A stretch of 64,000 nucleotides of DNA from Alloalcanivorax marinus (GTDB lineage: Bacteria; Pseudomonadota; Gammaproteobacteria; Pseudomonadales; Alcanivoracaceae). Shown here in pieces: positions 9,914 to 19,137 of the stretch. The notes beneath the pieces are model-generated. The model saw only the letters and a program-made list of their open reading frames with translations. It was not told the origin of the DNA and ran no database searches. The stretch covers positions 124,001 through 188,000 of the forward strand of contig NZ_JAEKJB010000008.1 of the NCBI RefSeq assembly GCF_016785095.1, given 5' to 3'. A program made the position numbers and the translations under genes. Each line of letters starts with the position of its first letter. Within the stretch, counting starts at the first letter, position 1.

Positions 9914-10173
9914 GGTGGTCCCCGGTTTTTATTCAGGTGTCGGATTGTAACGAAAACAAAGGGTCGCCGTTATCGGCGGGCACGCCGGGAGCGGCGCGCG
10001 AGGGCAAGCGTCACCATCGCCAGCGGGCGGGAGAGAAGGCAGGCAGCGGATTGTTTGATCTGGGGTGGATCACCGCGAACATCCTGGGCAAAAGCGACAG
10101 TGCCAGGATTCTAGCCCGCGAAACGGCCAAATGCCAATGGCGAAGGGGCCCCGGCGCCCTCATACTGAGCGCC
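9914..10173. promoter_or_regulatory. Divergent intergenic region between trpE and the PNPOx-family gene
   Basis: This 260-base region separates two divergently transcribed genes. On the minus strand a TACAAT -10-like hexamer sits at 9944-9949, and a small CGCCG/CGGCG hairpin lies at 9965-9978. I saw no leader peptide with tryptophan codons and no further gene. Confidence 0.4.
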
Positions 10174-10725
10174 ATGACACAACCGCATTCCTGGACCGAT
10201 TGGTTCGACGCCACCCGGGCCGCCGCGCCCCATTGTTTCATGCAGATCGCCACCGTGGCCGCCGACGGCGCCCGTTGCCGCACCCTGACCCTGCGCGAGC
10301 GCCATGGCACCGGCCTGTGGTTCACCACCGACCAACGCAGCGACAAGGTCACCGAACTGCGCCGCCAGCGCCGCGCCAGCGAGGGCCCGCCCCGGGCCGA
10401 GGCCTGCTGGTACGACCTCACCAGCCGCGTCCAGTGGCGCTTTCGCGGCCCGATCCGCTTGCTGCTGCCCGGCGACCACCCGGACGACTGCCAGCGACTG
10501 TGGGAGCGGATCGGCGACGCTGACCGGGCGCGTTTCCATGGCCCGCCGCCGGGCAGTGTTTATCAAGGACCGCCGCCGGAGCCAGCGCCGTGCATCGCCG
10601 GGAATTTTTCGATTCTGGTGCTGGATGCGGAGCGGGTGGACGTACTGGAACTGGCCAGCGAGCCGCACAGGCACTGGCGCTATCAGGGCGTCGACGACAC
10701 CGCCCCCACCCGCCTGATGCCGTGA
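10174..10725 (+). CDS. Pyridoxamine 5'-phosphate oxidase family FMN-binding protein
   Basis: 183 aa. The split-barrel FMN-binding fold is suggested by HCFMQIATVAADGARCRTLTLR, GLWFTTDQRSDKVTEL and the W-R-G segment VQWRFRGPIRLL, as in the Alr4036/PdxH-like group. It is shorter than true PdxH, and the canonical PdxH C-terminal dimerisation motif is not obvious, so a general flavin reductase/oxidase role is as likely as pyridoxal phosphate synthesis. The ATG at 10174 is used because the preceding in-frame sequence has no protein-like composition. It is convergent with the response regulator gene. Confidence 0.75.
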   Translation: MTQPHSWTDWFDATRAAAPHCFMQIATVAADGARCRTLTLRERHGTGLWFTTDQRSDKVTELRRQRRASEGPPRAEACWYDLTSRVQWRFRGPIRLLLPGDHPDDCQRLWERIGDADRARFHGPPPGSVYQGPPPEPAPCIAGNFSILVLDAERVDVLELASEPHRHWRYQGVDDTAPTRLMP

Positions 10726-10734
10726 CCTTTCAAA

Positions 10735-10752
10735 CGCCCCGGAAACGGGGCG
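10735..10752. terminator. Hairpin between convergent genes
   Basis: A CGCCCCG stem pairs with CGGGGCG around a GAAA tetraloop. It lies between the stop of the PNPOx-family gene and that of the RegA-type regulator. There is only a weak T-rich tail, so bidirectional termination is an inference. Confidence 0.5.
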
Positions 10753-10757
10753 GCGGA

Positions 10758-11315
10758 TTATTTGATCTGGCGCTTGCCCAGCTTGCGGGCCAGGGTGCGG
10801 CGGTGCATGCCCAGGCGGCGGGCGGTTTCGGAAATATTGAAGCCGGTTTCCGCCAGGGTCTGGTGGATGCGCTCCCATTCCAGGGTCTTGATGGAGGTGG
10901 GCCGGCCTTCCACCGCCACCTCGGTGCTGCCGTCGGCGCGCTCGAAGGCGGCTTCGATGTCATCGGTGTTGGAGGGCTTGGCCAGGTAATGGCAGGCGCC
11001 CAGCTTAATCGCCTCCACCGCGGTGGCGATGCTGGCGTAACCGGTGAGCACCACGATCAGCATCTCCGGGTCATGGTCGTGGAGGGCCTGCACGCAGGTC
11101 AGGCCGGAGGCGTCGCCCTTGAGCTTGAGGTCCACCACCGCGTAGCCGGGCCGGTAGTCGGCCAGGGTTTCCGCCAGCCCGTCCATGCCTTCCAGGGACC
11201 GCACCGCGTAGCCGCGCCGCTCGAAGGAACGGCCCAGGGTGCGCGCCAGAGCGGCGTCATCCTCGACGATCAGCAACCGCCGGGCATCCTCGGCGAGACC
11301 GGTATCGCCACTCAT
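10758..11315 (-). CDS. RegA/PrrA/RoxR-family redox response regulator
   Basis: 185 aa, the compact RegA size. The receiver domain has acidic residues at DD19-20, phospho-acceptor Asp62 (AVVDLKLKG), Thr in VVLTGYAS and Lys in LAKPSN. The C-terminal Fis-type helix-turn-helix reads NISETARRLGMHRRTLARKL. In pseudomonads the RoxSR pair controls terminal oxidases including cyo and the cyanide-insensitive oxidase; the position next to cyoABCD fits this. Its start overlaps the kinase stop by one base (TGATG). Confidence 0.92.
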   Translation of the reverse strand: MSGDTGLAEDARRLLIVEDDAALARTLGRSFERRGYAVRSLEGMDGLAETLADYRPGYAVVDLKLKGDASGLTCVQALHDHDPEMLIVVLTGYASIATAVEAIKLGACHYLAKPSNTDDIEAAFERADGSTEVAVEGRPTSIKTLEWERIHQTLAETGFNISETARRLGMHRRTLARKLGKRQIK

Positions 11316-12619
11316 CAGGGTTCTCCTTCCTGCTCGTCTTCCAGCATGATCGCCGCCAGCGGCAGGGTCAGCACCACCTCGGCGCCGCCCTGGGGCCGGT
11401 TGTGGGCGCGCACGCCACCACCCAGGGTACGCGCCACGTTGACCACCAGGAACAGGCCCAGGCCGCTGCCCGGGCGCCCCTTGGTGGACTGATAGGGTCG
11501 TCCCAGGCGGGTCAACATGGCGTCGCTGAAGCCGGGGCCGTCGTCGCTGACCGCCAGCACCAGGGCGTCGCCGTCACGGCGCACGGTCAAGGTGACACGC
11601 TCGCGGGCCGCCTCCAGGGCGTTGTCGAGCATATTATAAAGGCTCTGCTTGATGGCCGAATCGGACACAATGTCCACGTCCTCGCCGAAACGATCGTGGA
11701 ACGAGAAGGTATTCACCGGCCGGCTGCCGCGCCACTCCTCGACGATGTCGTTGAGGAAGGCGTGCACCGTGGTTTCCTCGGAGGACTCGCCGCGCGCCTC
11801 GCCGGCGGACAGCAGAATACCGCTGACGATGGATTTGCAGCGCTGTACCTGGGTCTGCATCTCGCCGATTTCCTGGCGCAGGTCCGGGTCGTTCTTTAAC
11901 ACCGGCATATGCTTCCAGTCACCGAGGATCACCGCCAGGGTGGACAGCGGGGTGCCCAGTTCATGGGCGGCGCCGGAGGCGAGCAGCCCCATGCGCACGA
12001 TGTGCTCCTCCTCCGCGGCGCGCTGGCGCAGGTCCGCCAGCCGCTCGTCGCGCTCGCGGCGGTTGCGGGTAATGCGCGAGATGAACACCACCAGCAGCAC
12101 GGCGTTGAGCACGAAGCAGATCAACATGCCCTGAATGTAGAGGCTGAACGGACCACGCTCATAATCCGGCGGCAGGGTGAGCGGGCGTCCGGCGAATTCC
12201 AATGAGACAAAACAGGCCGCGGTGATCAGCACGATGGCCCAGGTGGACCAGGCCTCAAGCAACACCGCCGCCAGCACCACCTGCAGCAAATAAAGAAAAA
12301 TAAAGGGATTGGTGGCGCCGCCGCTGAGCCCCAGCTGCAAGGTCAGGGTGGCCACGTCCACCAGCAATGCCAGGAACAGCTCGCCATTGCTGACATCCCG
12401 GCGCACCAGCTTCAGGCGCAGCATGCTGACGCCGTTGAAAACCACCAGGCCGGCCAGCACCGCCAGCATGTAATGCATCGGCAGCGCCACCTTGAACACC
12501 AGGTGGGCCACCAGGATGGTGCCGATCTGGCCGAGCACCGCGATCCAGCGCAGCTGGATCAACTGCTGCATGTTCTTGCGGCCGGTGCCGTCGTGATCAG
12601 TGTGAGCCGGTGTGCTCAT
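11315..12619 (-). CDS. RegB/PrrB/RoxS-family redox sensor histidine kinase
   Basis: 434 aa. Six predicted membrane helices occupy about residues 24-185. The RegB quinone-binding heptapeptide is visible as GGATNPF at 100-106. The H-box is SGAAHELGTPLSTL (His219), and a Cys in QVQRCKSIV lies where RegB has its redox-active cysteine. The ATPase domain has NMLDNALEA, DDGPGFSDAM and GSGLGLFLV, so unlike the sensor at the start of the window it looks catalytically intact. It overlaps the end of the SURF1 gene by 23 bases. A later start at Met17 (12571) is possible. Confidence 0.93.
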   Translation of the reverse strand: MSTPAHTDHDGTGRKNMQQLIQLRWIAVLGQIGTILVAHLVFKVALPMHYMLAVLAGLVVFNGVSMLRLKLVRRDVSNGELFLALLVDVATLTLQLGLSGGATNPFIFLYLLQVVLAAVLLEAWSTWAIVLITAACFVSLEFAGRPLTLPPDYERGPFSLYIQGMLICFVLNAVLLVVFISRITRNRRERDERLADLRQRAAEEEHIVRMGLLASGAAHELGTPLSTLAVILGDWKHMPVLKNDPDLRQEIGEMQTQVQRCKSIVSGILLSAGEARGESSEETTVHAFLNDIVEEWRGSRPVNTFSFHDRFGEDVDIVSDSAIKQSLYNMLDNALEAARERVTLTVRRDGDALVLAVSDDGPGFSDAMLTRLGRPYQSTKGRPGSGLGLFLVVNVARTLGGGVRAHNRPQGGAEVVLTLPLAAIMLEDEQEGEP

Positions 12620-13376
12620 GGTCGTCGTCTCCCTGGTCCCCGGGCCGGAACTCCTGACGCGCGGTATAGAGCGCGCCGGCGGCCACCATCAGGGCGAGGA
12701 TATACCAGGTAATGGCGTAGACCAGATGATTGTTGTGGAACTCGATCACCGTGAGGCCCGGCACCGGGCCGGCTTCGGGGGCGGCGTCCGGGTCGCCGGT
12801 GACGTCCACGAAGTAGGGCGCCACTGGCGCCAGTCCTCGGGCCTCGGCGATGGCGGCCACGTCACGGGAATACCAGCGGTCGGCGGCGGGCTCGTTGTCA
12901 CGCAGGAAGCCGCCACCGGGCTGGCTGAGACGCAGCAGACCAGTGACGTTGACCGGCCCTTGCGGGCGCGCGTAATCGGCGTCGCGGCCGGCCACGAAAC
13001 CCCGGTTGATCAGCACCAGGGTACCGTCGTCACGGCGCAGAGGGGTCATCACCCAATAGCCGCTGCCCAGGCGGGTGGCGGCCTGAACCAGGGTATCGCG
13101 GTCGTGCAGGTAGGTACCGCGCAGGCGCACCGGACGGTATTCGTCGCGGTCCTCGTTGACGCCGTCCCAGTCCATCGGCCGGGGCGCGGCCAGCGGGTCC
13201 GCGTGGACCCGCTCATCAACGCGCTGGATCAGATCCAGCTTCCAGGCGCGGCGCTCCACCTGCCACTGCCCCAGAGCCAGAAATCCGACGAAGGCGCCCA
13301 GGGCCAACAGGCCCCAAACCCCCCTCGCCACCCAGCGGCGGGCGCTCACCGGAGCGCCGCGGCCGTGGTTAGCCAT
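12597..13376 (-). CDS. SURF1-family cytochrome oxidase assembly protein
   Basis: 259 aa with one membrane helix at each end (about 18-38 and 212-234), the SURF1 topology. Family motifs are LGQWQVERRAWK, GSGYWVMTPL, LVLINRGFV and HNNHLVYAITWY. SURF1 helps heme insertion in heme-copper oxidases and is usually found with cytochrome c oxidases; here it follows cyoD, where enterics carry cyoE. It overlaps cyoD by eight bases. A role as a quinol-oxidase-specific Surf1 is inferred from position. Confidence 0.9.
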   Translation of the reverse strand: MANHGRGAPVSARRWVARGVWGLLALGAFVGFLALGQWQVERRAWKLDLIQRVDERVHADPLAAPRPMDWDGVNEDRDEYRPVRLRGTYLHDRDTLVQAATRLGSGYWVMTPLRRDDGTLVLINRGFVAGRDADYARPQGPVNVTGLLRLSQPGGGFLRDNEPAADRWYSRDVAAIAEARGLAPVAPYFVDVTGDPDAAPEAGPVPGLTVIEFHNNHLVYAITWYILALMVAAGALYTARQEFRPGDQGDDDHEHTGSH

Positions 13377-13725
13377 ACTCCTTCATCAAGCCGGGCATCA
13401 TGTTCACGTTGAGGTGGTACATCACCCACAACGAGCCGGCCAGGGCGATGAAGACGATCACCGAGGTAAAGATCAGCGCCAGCATGTTCCAGCCACCCTC
13501 GGACTGGAAGTTCATGTGCAGGAAATAAATCATGTGCACGACAATCTGCACCGCCGCGAAACCGAGGATCACCAGGGCGGTCATGCCGGTGTCCTTGATC
13601 ACGTCGGCCATCACCAGCCAGAACGGGATGGCGGTGAGAATCACCGACAGCACGAAACCGGTCATGTAGCCCTTGAAGGTGCTGTGCGGCATGTCCCCGC
13701 CGTGATGATCGTTGGACCCACTCAT
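13369..13725 (-). CDS. cyoD: Cytochrome o ubiquinol oxidase subunit IV
   Basis: 118 aa with three membrane helices. The motif FKGYMTGFVLSVILTAIPF and the later VIHMIYFLHM-like segment are typical of CyoD. It is an accessory subunit that helps assemble the CuB site. The start at 13725 overlaps the cyoC stop by four bases (ATGA). An upstream extension of the frame lies inside cyoC and is not used. Confidence 0.95.
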   Translation of the reverse strand: MSGSNDHHGGDMPHSTFKGYMTGFVLSVILTAIPFWLVMADVIKDTGMTALVILGFAAVQIVVHMIYFLHMNFQSEGGWNMLALIFTSVIVFIALAGSLWVMYHLNVNMMPGLMKEYG

Positions 13726-14363
13726 GGCAGCACTCCCATCAGATATACGAAGGTGAAGACGCCGATCCAGACCACGTCCAGGAAATGCCAGAACATGGAC
13801 AGGCAGAACAGGCGGCGCTGGTTCTCCGGAATCAGACCATGCTTCTTGAGCTGGAACAGCAGGGTCACCAGCCACACGATGCCGAACAGCACATGCAGAC
13901 CGTGGGTGCCGACCAGGCCAAAGAAAGAGCTCAGGAAGCCGCTGCGCCAGGGGCCCGCGCCCTCGTGGATCAGGTGGTTGAACTCATACAGCTCCAGGCC
14001 CAGGAAGCCGGCGCCGAGCAGGCCGGTGATCGCCAGCCAGACCATGGTGCCGCGCAGGTGATTGGCCTGCATTCTGAGCATGGCGAAGCCATAGGTGATC
14101 GACGACAGCAGCAGCAGACTGGTGTTCATCGCCACCAGCGGCAGGTCGAACAGCTCCATGCCGGTGGGACCGTCCGCGTAGCTGCGCCCCAGTACGCCGT
14201 AGGTGGCGAACAGACTGGCGAAGATCAGACAGTCGCTCATCAGGTAGATCCAGAAGCCCAGCAGAGTGCCGGTCTCCGGATGATGCTCGGTGGTCTCGTG
14301 GAACTGCAGCGGCTCGCCGCGCTCCGCGTTACCGGCCAGGGTGTCGTGCGTGGTCTCAGACAT
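13722..14363 (-). CDS. cyoC: Cytochrome o ubiquinol oxidase subunit III
   Basis: 213 aa with five membrane helices. Markers are [22 protein letters not shown] near the start of the membrane part and [23 protein letters not shown] sequence later. It is the heme-copper oxidase subunit III without redox centres. The start at 14363 overlaps the end of cyoB by eight bases. Confidence 0.95.
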   Translation of the reverse strand: MSETTHDTLAGNAERGEPLQFHETTEHHPETGTLLGFWIYLMSDCLIFASLFATYGVLGRSYADGPTGMELFDLPLVAMNTSLLLLSSITYGFAMLRMQANHLRGTMVWLAITGLLGAGFLGLELYEFNHLIHEGAGPWRSGFLSSFFGLVGTHGLHVLFGIVWLVTLLFQLKKHGLIPENQRRLFCLSMFWHFLDVVWIGVFTFVYLMGVLP

Positions 14364-16356
14364 GGTTCGCAAGCATCCGTGTACGGTTCGCCTCGATCCC
14401 GGCCACTTCGTCGGCCGGAATGTGATAGTCGCGGTCATAGTTGAAGGTATGACCGATGGCCACCGCCAGCAGGGCCAGGAAGCTGATGCCCGCCAGCAGC
14501 CACATGTGCCAGATCAACGCGAAGCCCAGCACCGTGGCGATGCCCGCCAGAATGATCCCGGCGCCGGTGTTCTTGGGCATGTGGATCGGCAGGAAGCCTT
14601 CCTCGGGCCGCTTGTAGCCGTGTTCCTTCATCTGCCACCAGGCATCCATATCGTGCACGCGCGGCGTGAAGGCAAAGTTGTAGTAAGGCGGCGGCGAGGA
14701 GGTGGACCACTCCAGGGTGCGGCCGTGCCAGGGGTCGCCGGTTTCGTCGCGCAGTTCGTCGCGGCGACGGTAGCTGACCACCAGTTGGATCAGGAAGCTG
14801 GCGATGCCGATGGCGATCAGGAAGGCCCCGAAGGCGGCGATGATGAACCAGATCTGCACGGACGGATCGTCGAAGTGGTTCATGCGTCGGGTCACGCCCA
14901 TCAGGCCGAGCACGTAGAGCGGCATGAAGGCGAAATAGAAACCGATGGTCCAGAACCAGAAGGACATCTTGCCCCAGAACGGGTCCAGCTTGTAACCGAA
15001 CGCCTTCGGATACCAGTAGGTGATGCCGGCGAACATGCCGAACAGCACACCACCAATGATCACGTTATGGAAATGCGCCACCAGGAACAGACTGTTGTGC
15101 AACACGAAGTCCGCCGGCGGCACCGCCAGCAGCACCCCGGTCATGCCACCGATCACGAAGGTGATGATGAAGCCCAGGGTCCACAGCATCGGCACTTCCA
15201 TCTCGATGCGACCGCGATACATGGTGAACAGCCAGTTGAACACCTTCGCCCCGGTGGGGATCGAGATGATCATGGTGGTGATGCCGAAGAACGAGTTCAC
15301 CGTCGGCCCGGAGCCCATGGTGAAGAAATGGTGCAGCCATACCAGGTAGGACAGCACGGTGATCACCACGGTGGCGTAAACCATGGAGGCATAGCCGAAC
15401 AGGCGCTTGCGCGAGAAGGTGGAGACGATCTCGGAGAACACGCCGAACGCGGGCAGCACCAGGATGTACACTTCCGGGTGACCCCAAATCCAGATCAGGT
15501 TGATGTACATCATCACGTTGCCGCCCAGATCGCTGGTAAAAAAGGCGGTACCGAGATAACGATCCAGGGCGAGCATGGCGAGCACGGCGGTCAGCACCGG
15601 GAAGGCGGCCACGATCAGCACGTTGGTGCACAGGGCGGTCCAGGAGAACACCGGCATGCGCATCAGCGACATACCCGGGGCCCGCATCTTGACGATGGTG
15701 ACCAGCAGGTTGACCCCCGATAGCAAGGTGCCCACCCCGGCCAGCTGTAGCGACCATATGTAATAGTCCACGCCGACGCCGGGGCTCTTTATGATGCCCG
15801 ACACCGGTGGATAGGCAAGCCAGCCGGTCTTGGCGAATTCCCCCACGAACAGGGACGCCATCACCAGCACCGCGCCGCTGGTGGTCATCCAGAAGCTGAA
15901 GTTGTTGAGGAACGGGAAGGCCACGTCGCGGGCACCGATCTGCAACGGCACCACATAGTTCATGATGCCGGTGATCATCGGCATGGCGACGAAGAAGATC
16001 ATGATCACGCCATGGGCGGTGAAGATCTGGTCGTAGTGGTCCGGCGGCAAATAGCCGGCGGCGTCACCGACCGCCCAGGCCTGCTGGATGCGCATCAGGA
16101 TGGCATCGGAGAAGCCGCGCAGCAGCATGACGATGGCCAGCACCATGTACATGATGCCGATTTTCTTGTGGTCGATGCTGGTGAACCACTCGCTCCACAA
16201 ATAGCCCCATGCCTTCTTGTAGGTGATGAACCCCAGCAAGGCCAGGCCACCGAGGGCCACCATCACGAAGGTCACGATCAGAATGGGCTCGTGATACGGG
16301 ATCGACTCCAGAGTGAGGCGACCGAAGATCAACTTTGTCAGATCCAATTCAGACAT
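14356..16356 (-). CDS. cyoB: Cytochrome o ubiquinol oxidase subunit I
   Basis: 666 aa. This catalytic subunit carries low-spin heme, the high-spin heme/CuB centre and proton channels, and pumps protons while reducing oxygen. Visible are [11 protein letters not shown] (low-spin heme ligand), [14 protein letters not shown] (CuB His and cross-linked Tyr), WLHHFFTMG (CuB His pair), and [11 protein letters not shown] (heme ligands). Two extra helices beyond the 12-helix core match the quinol oxidase type. It is 24 bases after cyoA. Confidence 0.97.
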   Translation of the reverse strand: MSELDLTKLIFGRLTLESIPYHEPILIVTFVMVALGGLALLGFITYKKAWGYLWSEWFTSIDHKKIGIMYMVLAIVMLLRGFSDAILMRIQQAWAVGDAAGYLPPDHYDQIFTAHGVIMIFFVAMPMITGIMNYVVPLQIGARDVAFPFLNNFSFWMTTSGAVLVMASLFVGEFAKTGWLAYPPVSGIIKSPGVGVDYYIWSLQLAGVGTLLSGVNLLVTIVKMRAPGMSLMRMPVFSWTALCTNVLIVAAFPVLTAVLAMLALDRYLGTAFFTSDLGGNVMMYINLIWIWGHPEVYILVLPAFGVFSEIVSTFSRKRLFGYASMVYATVVITVLSYLVWLHHFFTMGSGPTVNSFFGITTMIISIPTGAKVFNWLFTMYRGRIEMEVPMLWTLGFIITFVIGGMTGVLLAVPPADFVLHNSLFLVAHFHNVIIGGVLFGMFAGITYWYPKAFGYKLDPFWGKMSFWFWTIGFYFAFMPLYVLGLMGVTRRMNHFDDPSVQIWFIIAAFGAFLIAIGIASFLIQLVVSYRRRDELRDETGDPWHGRTLEWSTSSPPPYYNFAFTPRVHDMDAWWQMKEHGYKRPEEGFLPIHMPKNTGAGIILAGIATVLGFALIWHMWLLAGISFLALLAVAIGHTFNYDRDYHIPADEVAGIEANRTRMLANHV

Positions 16357-16380
16357 TTCGTATACCGACGCTGGAAGCGT

Positions 16381-17403
16381 TTACTGATTGAGGGACCGGC
16401 CGTTGTCACCGGCCATGGTCAGATCCAGAAGTTCGCGCACCTCTTTCTCGCTACCGGCTTCGCGATCACGGGGATCACCGGCGATGCACATGGTCAGGCC
16501 CAGTTCCGTGAAGGCCATCATTTCGTCCATGCAGACGTCACCGGACTCCAGGCAGCGGTTGAGAATGTCGTGGTAGAGCGTCTCGTCCGCGCTGGCGTAG
16601 TAGGTGACCGGATTGGCCTGGCTGGGTTGCTCGAGCTCGCGATAAACGTCGCGGGTCAGCGCGTTGGGGCTGGCCTTGACCTTGGCGATCCAGGCATCGA
16701 AGTCCTCATCGCTGAGGCCGTGGAACTTAAAGCGCATATCCGAGAAACCGGCGCCGCTGTAGTTGGCGGAGAAACCGTCATAAACGCCGACCTCATTGAT
16801 CACCGCGTGCAGCTTGGTTTCCATGCCGGCCATGGAATAGATCTGCCCCGCCAGCGCCGGAATGAAGAACGAGTTCATGGCGCCTTCGGAGGTGATCTTG
16901 AAGCGGATCGGCCGGTCCACCGGGGCGGCCAGTTCGTTGACCACCGCCACGTTCTGTTCCGGATAGAAGAACAGCCATTTCCAATCCAGTGACACCACCT
17001 CGATGACCAGCGGCTCCACGCCCTCCGGCACCGGCCGGTTGGCGTCGATACGCTCCAGCGGACGGTAGGGGTCGAGCTTGTGGGTGCTCACCCAGGTCAT
17101 GGCGCCCAGCGCGATGATGATCATCAGGGGCGCGCCCCAGATCACCAGTTCCAGAACCGTGGAATGGTCCCAGTCGGGCTTGTAGGTGGCGTTCCTGCCC
17201 GCCCGGTAACGGAAGGCGAACACCAGGGTGAGGATGATGACCGGCACGATCACCAGCAACATCAGGAAGGTGGCCCAGAGAATCAGGTCGCGCTGCTGGG
17301 CGGCGATATCGCCGGACGGCGACATCAACACCAGGTCACAGCCACTCATCAGGGCGGCGGCGATCAGGACGGGGATTAAACGCAAAAACTTGAATAGATG
17401 CAT
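16381..17403 (-). CDS. cyoA: Cytochrome o ubiquinol oxidase subunit II (lipoprotein)
   Basis: 340 aa. The N-terminal lipobox AALMSGC gives lipid-modified Cys22; two membrane helices follow (about 40-62 and 82-104), then a periplasmic cupredoxin domain. The CuA ligands of cytochrome c oxidases are absent, as expected for a quinol oxidase: SLDWKWLFFYPEQNVAVVNE and MNSFFIPALAGQIYSM are in their place. It is the first gene of cyoABCD-SURF1-sensor-regulator, with its promoter in the 227-base gap shared with the MFS gene. Confidence 0.96.
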   Translation of the reverse strand: MHLFKFLRLIPVLIAAALMSGCDLVLMSPSGDIAAQQRDLILWATFLMLLVIVPVIILTLVFAFRYRAGRNATYKPDWDHSTVLELVIWGAPLMIIIALGAMTWVSTHKLDPYRPLERIDANRPVPEGVEPLVIEVVSLDWKWLFFYPEQNVAVVNELAAPVDRPIRFKITSEGAMNSFFIPALAGQIYSMAGMETKLHAVINEVGVYDGFSANYSGAGFSDMRFKFHGLSDEDFDAWIAKVKASPNALTRDVYRELEQPSQANPVTYYASADETLYHDILNRCLESGDVCMDEMMAFTELGLTMCIAGDPRDREAGSEKEVRELLDLTMAGDNGRSLNQ

Positions 17404-17630
17404 TGCCGGATCATACAGACGTGGCCCAGGGTGCGGCGCACTCTACCCGCCGTGAAGGCCGGCGGGAATTGGACATTTTGTCCCATGGCGGCGGCGCGCG
17501 TTTCAGGCGAGACTTCGCACGCGCGACAATAATGATACGGTGCACCGTACGGGGGCTGGATTTACTTCGCCGCCGGGGCCAGCATACTCTCAATATATTC
17601 CAATAAACCAGCACGCAGCGAGACCGGATC
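17404..17630. promoter_or_regulatory. Divergent control region between cyoA and the MFS gene, with a 14-bp palindrome
   Basis: It contains the perfect palindrome TACGGTGCACCGTA at 17536-17549 and the short inverted repeat GGACA-TTT-TGTCC at 17471-17483. No gene is visible. Which regulator binds, if any, cannot be told from sequence alone. Confidence 0.45.
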
Positions 17631-18950
17631 ATGTCCAGCACCTACGAACCAGCTCTGACCGACGCCCCCCGGGGGCCCGCCGCGGACCGCGCCAGCGTGG
17701 CGCCCGGCGAAATCGCCGTGGGGGTAGTGGTTGGCCGCACCTCCGAATACTTCGACTTCTTCGTCTACGGCATCGCCTCGGTGCTGGTGTTCCCGTCGGT
17801 GTTCTTCCCCTTCGCCGACCGGCTCGACGGCACGCTCTATTCCTTCGTGGTGTTCTCCTTCGCGTTCATCGCCCGCCCTTTCGGCACCGCCCTGTTCATG
17901 AACATCCAGCGGCGCTGGGACCGCAGCGTCAAACTCACCACCTCGCTGTTCCTGCTCGGCACCGCCACCGCCGGCATCGCCTTCCTGCCCGGCTACGAGA
18001 CCCTGGGCGGCTTCTCGATCCTGCTCCTGGCGCTGTTCCGCATCCTGCAGGGCGTGGCGCTGGGCGGCTCCTGGGATGGCCTGCCCTCACTGCTGGCGCT
18101 GAACGCCCCCCGCGAGCGGCGCAGCTGGTACGCCATGCTCGGCCAGCTTGGCGCGCCGATCGGCTTCCTGGTGGCCAGCGCCCTGTTCCTGTTCCTGTTC
18201 TCCAGCCTGGCCAGCAGCGACTTCCTGGGCTGGGGCTGGCGCTACCCGTTCTTCGTCGCCTTCGCCATCAACGTGGTGGCCCTGTTCGCCCGGCTGCGGC
18301 TGGTGGTGACCCACGAATACACCGAGGCCCTGGAAGAGCGTGAACTGGAGCCCCTGGGCACCCGGGAAATGCTGCGCAAGCAGGGCTACAACATCTTCAT
18401 CGGCTCCTTCGCCGCCCTCGCCAGTTATGCATTGTTCCACATGGTGACCATCTTCCCGTTGTCCTGGATCAACCTGGGCGACACCCAGGCGATCAGCAAC
18501 GTGCTGGCGATCCAGATCGTCGGCGCCCTGATCGGCATGGGCGGAACGGTGTTCTCCGGCTGGATCGCCGACCGCATCGGCAAACGCACCACGGTAGCCA
18601 CCCTGGCGGTGCTGATTGGCGTGTTCAGCCTGTTCACGCCGATGCTGATGGACGGCTCGCCGCTGCAGCAGGACCTGTTCATCCTGATCGGCTTCGCGCT
18701 GCTGGGCGTGTCCTACGGCCAGGCCTCCGGCACCGTGACCGCCAACTTCGAACGCCGCTTCCGCTACACCGGCGCCGCCCTCACCTCCGACTTCGCCTGG
18801 CTGTTCGGCGCCGCCTTCGCGCCCCTGGTGGCCCTGGGGCTATCGGCCAAATTCGGCCTTGCCTACGTCAGCGTCTACCTGCTCTCCGGCGTGATCTGCA
18901 CCCTGCTGGCCCTGCGCATCAACCGCCGCCTGGAAACCGGCGAGCCCTGA
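17631..18950 (+). CDS. MFS transporter, metabolite:H+ symporter (MHS/ProP-like) type
   Basis: 439 aa with 12 predicted membrane helices. Motifs are [21 protein letters not shown] at helix 1 and [16 protein letters not shown] in helix 5, typical of sugar-porter-like MHS carriers of carboxylates or osmolytes. The loop motif [10 protein letters not shown] after helix 8 is the half-repeat of the MFS signature. P. aeruginosa has, as I recall, a similar MFS gene divergent from cyoA (PA1316/PA1317). The substrate is unknown. A strong terminator follows. Confidence 0.85.
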   Translation: MSSTYEPALTDAPRGPAADRASVAPGEIAVGVVVGRTSEYFDFFVYGIASVLVFPSVFFPFADRLDGTLYSFVVFSFAFIARPFGTALFMNIQRRWDRSVKLTTSLFLLGTATAGIAFLPGYETLGGFSILLLALFRILQGVALGGSWDGLPSLLALNAPRERRSWYAMLGQLGAPIGFLVASALFLFLFSSLASSDFLGWGWRYPFFVAFAINVVALFARLRLVVTHEYTEALEERELEPLGTREMLRKQGYNIFIGSFAALASYALFHMVTIFPLSWINLGDTQAISNVLAIQIVGALIGMGGTVFSGWIADRIGKRTTVATLAVLIGVFSLFTPMLMDGSPLQQDLFILIGFALLGVSYGQASGTVTANFERRFRYTGAALTSDFAWLFGAAFAPLVALGLSAKFGLAYVSVYLLSGVICTLLALRINRRLETGEP

Positions 18951-18980
18951 CCGGACAGCGCCAGGCAAAGGGCGCACACT

Positions 18981-19020
18981 AAAAAGGCGGCGAGGGAGTA
19001 CCCCCGCCGCCTTTTTTGTC
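18981..19020. terminator. Bidirectional rho-independent terminator
   Basis: An A5 run leads into GGCGGCG, which pairs with CGCCGCC followed by a T6 run. The symmetry lets it act on both strands. It sits downstream of the MFS gene and beyond the 3' end of the convergent OYE gene. Confidence 0.85.
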
Positions 19021-19040
19021 ACTGCGATAAAGACCGCCGC

Positions 19041-19061
19041 AGGAGCGGCTTCAGCCGCGAT
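19041..19061. repeat. REP-like element, half site
   Basis: AGGAGCGGCTTCAGCCGCGAT matches one arm of the inverted repeats at 32391-32444, 39048-39102 and (with GACTGAAGTC in place of GGCTGAAGCC) 47763-47833. It is a single unit within the convergent MFS/OYE gap. Confidence 0.8.
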
Positions 19062-19137
19062 TCATGGCGTTCCCGGAAGGGGGACCATGACGAGGCGCGG
19101 CCCCGATGGAGAGCAAGCCCGTCAGAGACTCCGTGGC

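Noticed and set aside
9970..10017. 15-codon ORF upstream of trpE as a possible trp leader peptide
   Set aside because: It encodes no tryptophan and is mostly Arg/Ala; no terminator/antiterminator pair follows.
9907..10173. N-terminal extension of the PNPOx-family protein
   Set aside because: Translated sequence is not protein-like and spans the divergent promoter region; the ATG at 10174 begins family-like sequence.
14290..15723. Plus-strand open frame antisense to cyoB/cyoC
   Set aside because: Composition is His/Gln/Gly-rich as expected for the complement of membrane-protein codons; the minus strand encodes clear CyoB motifs.
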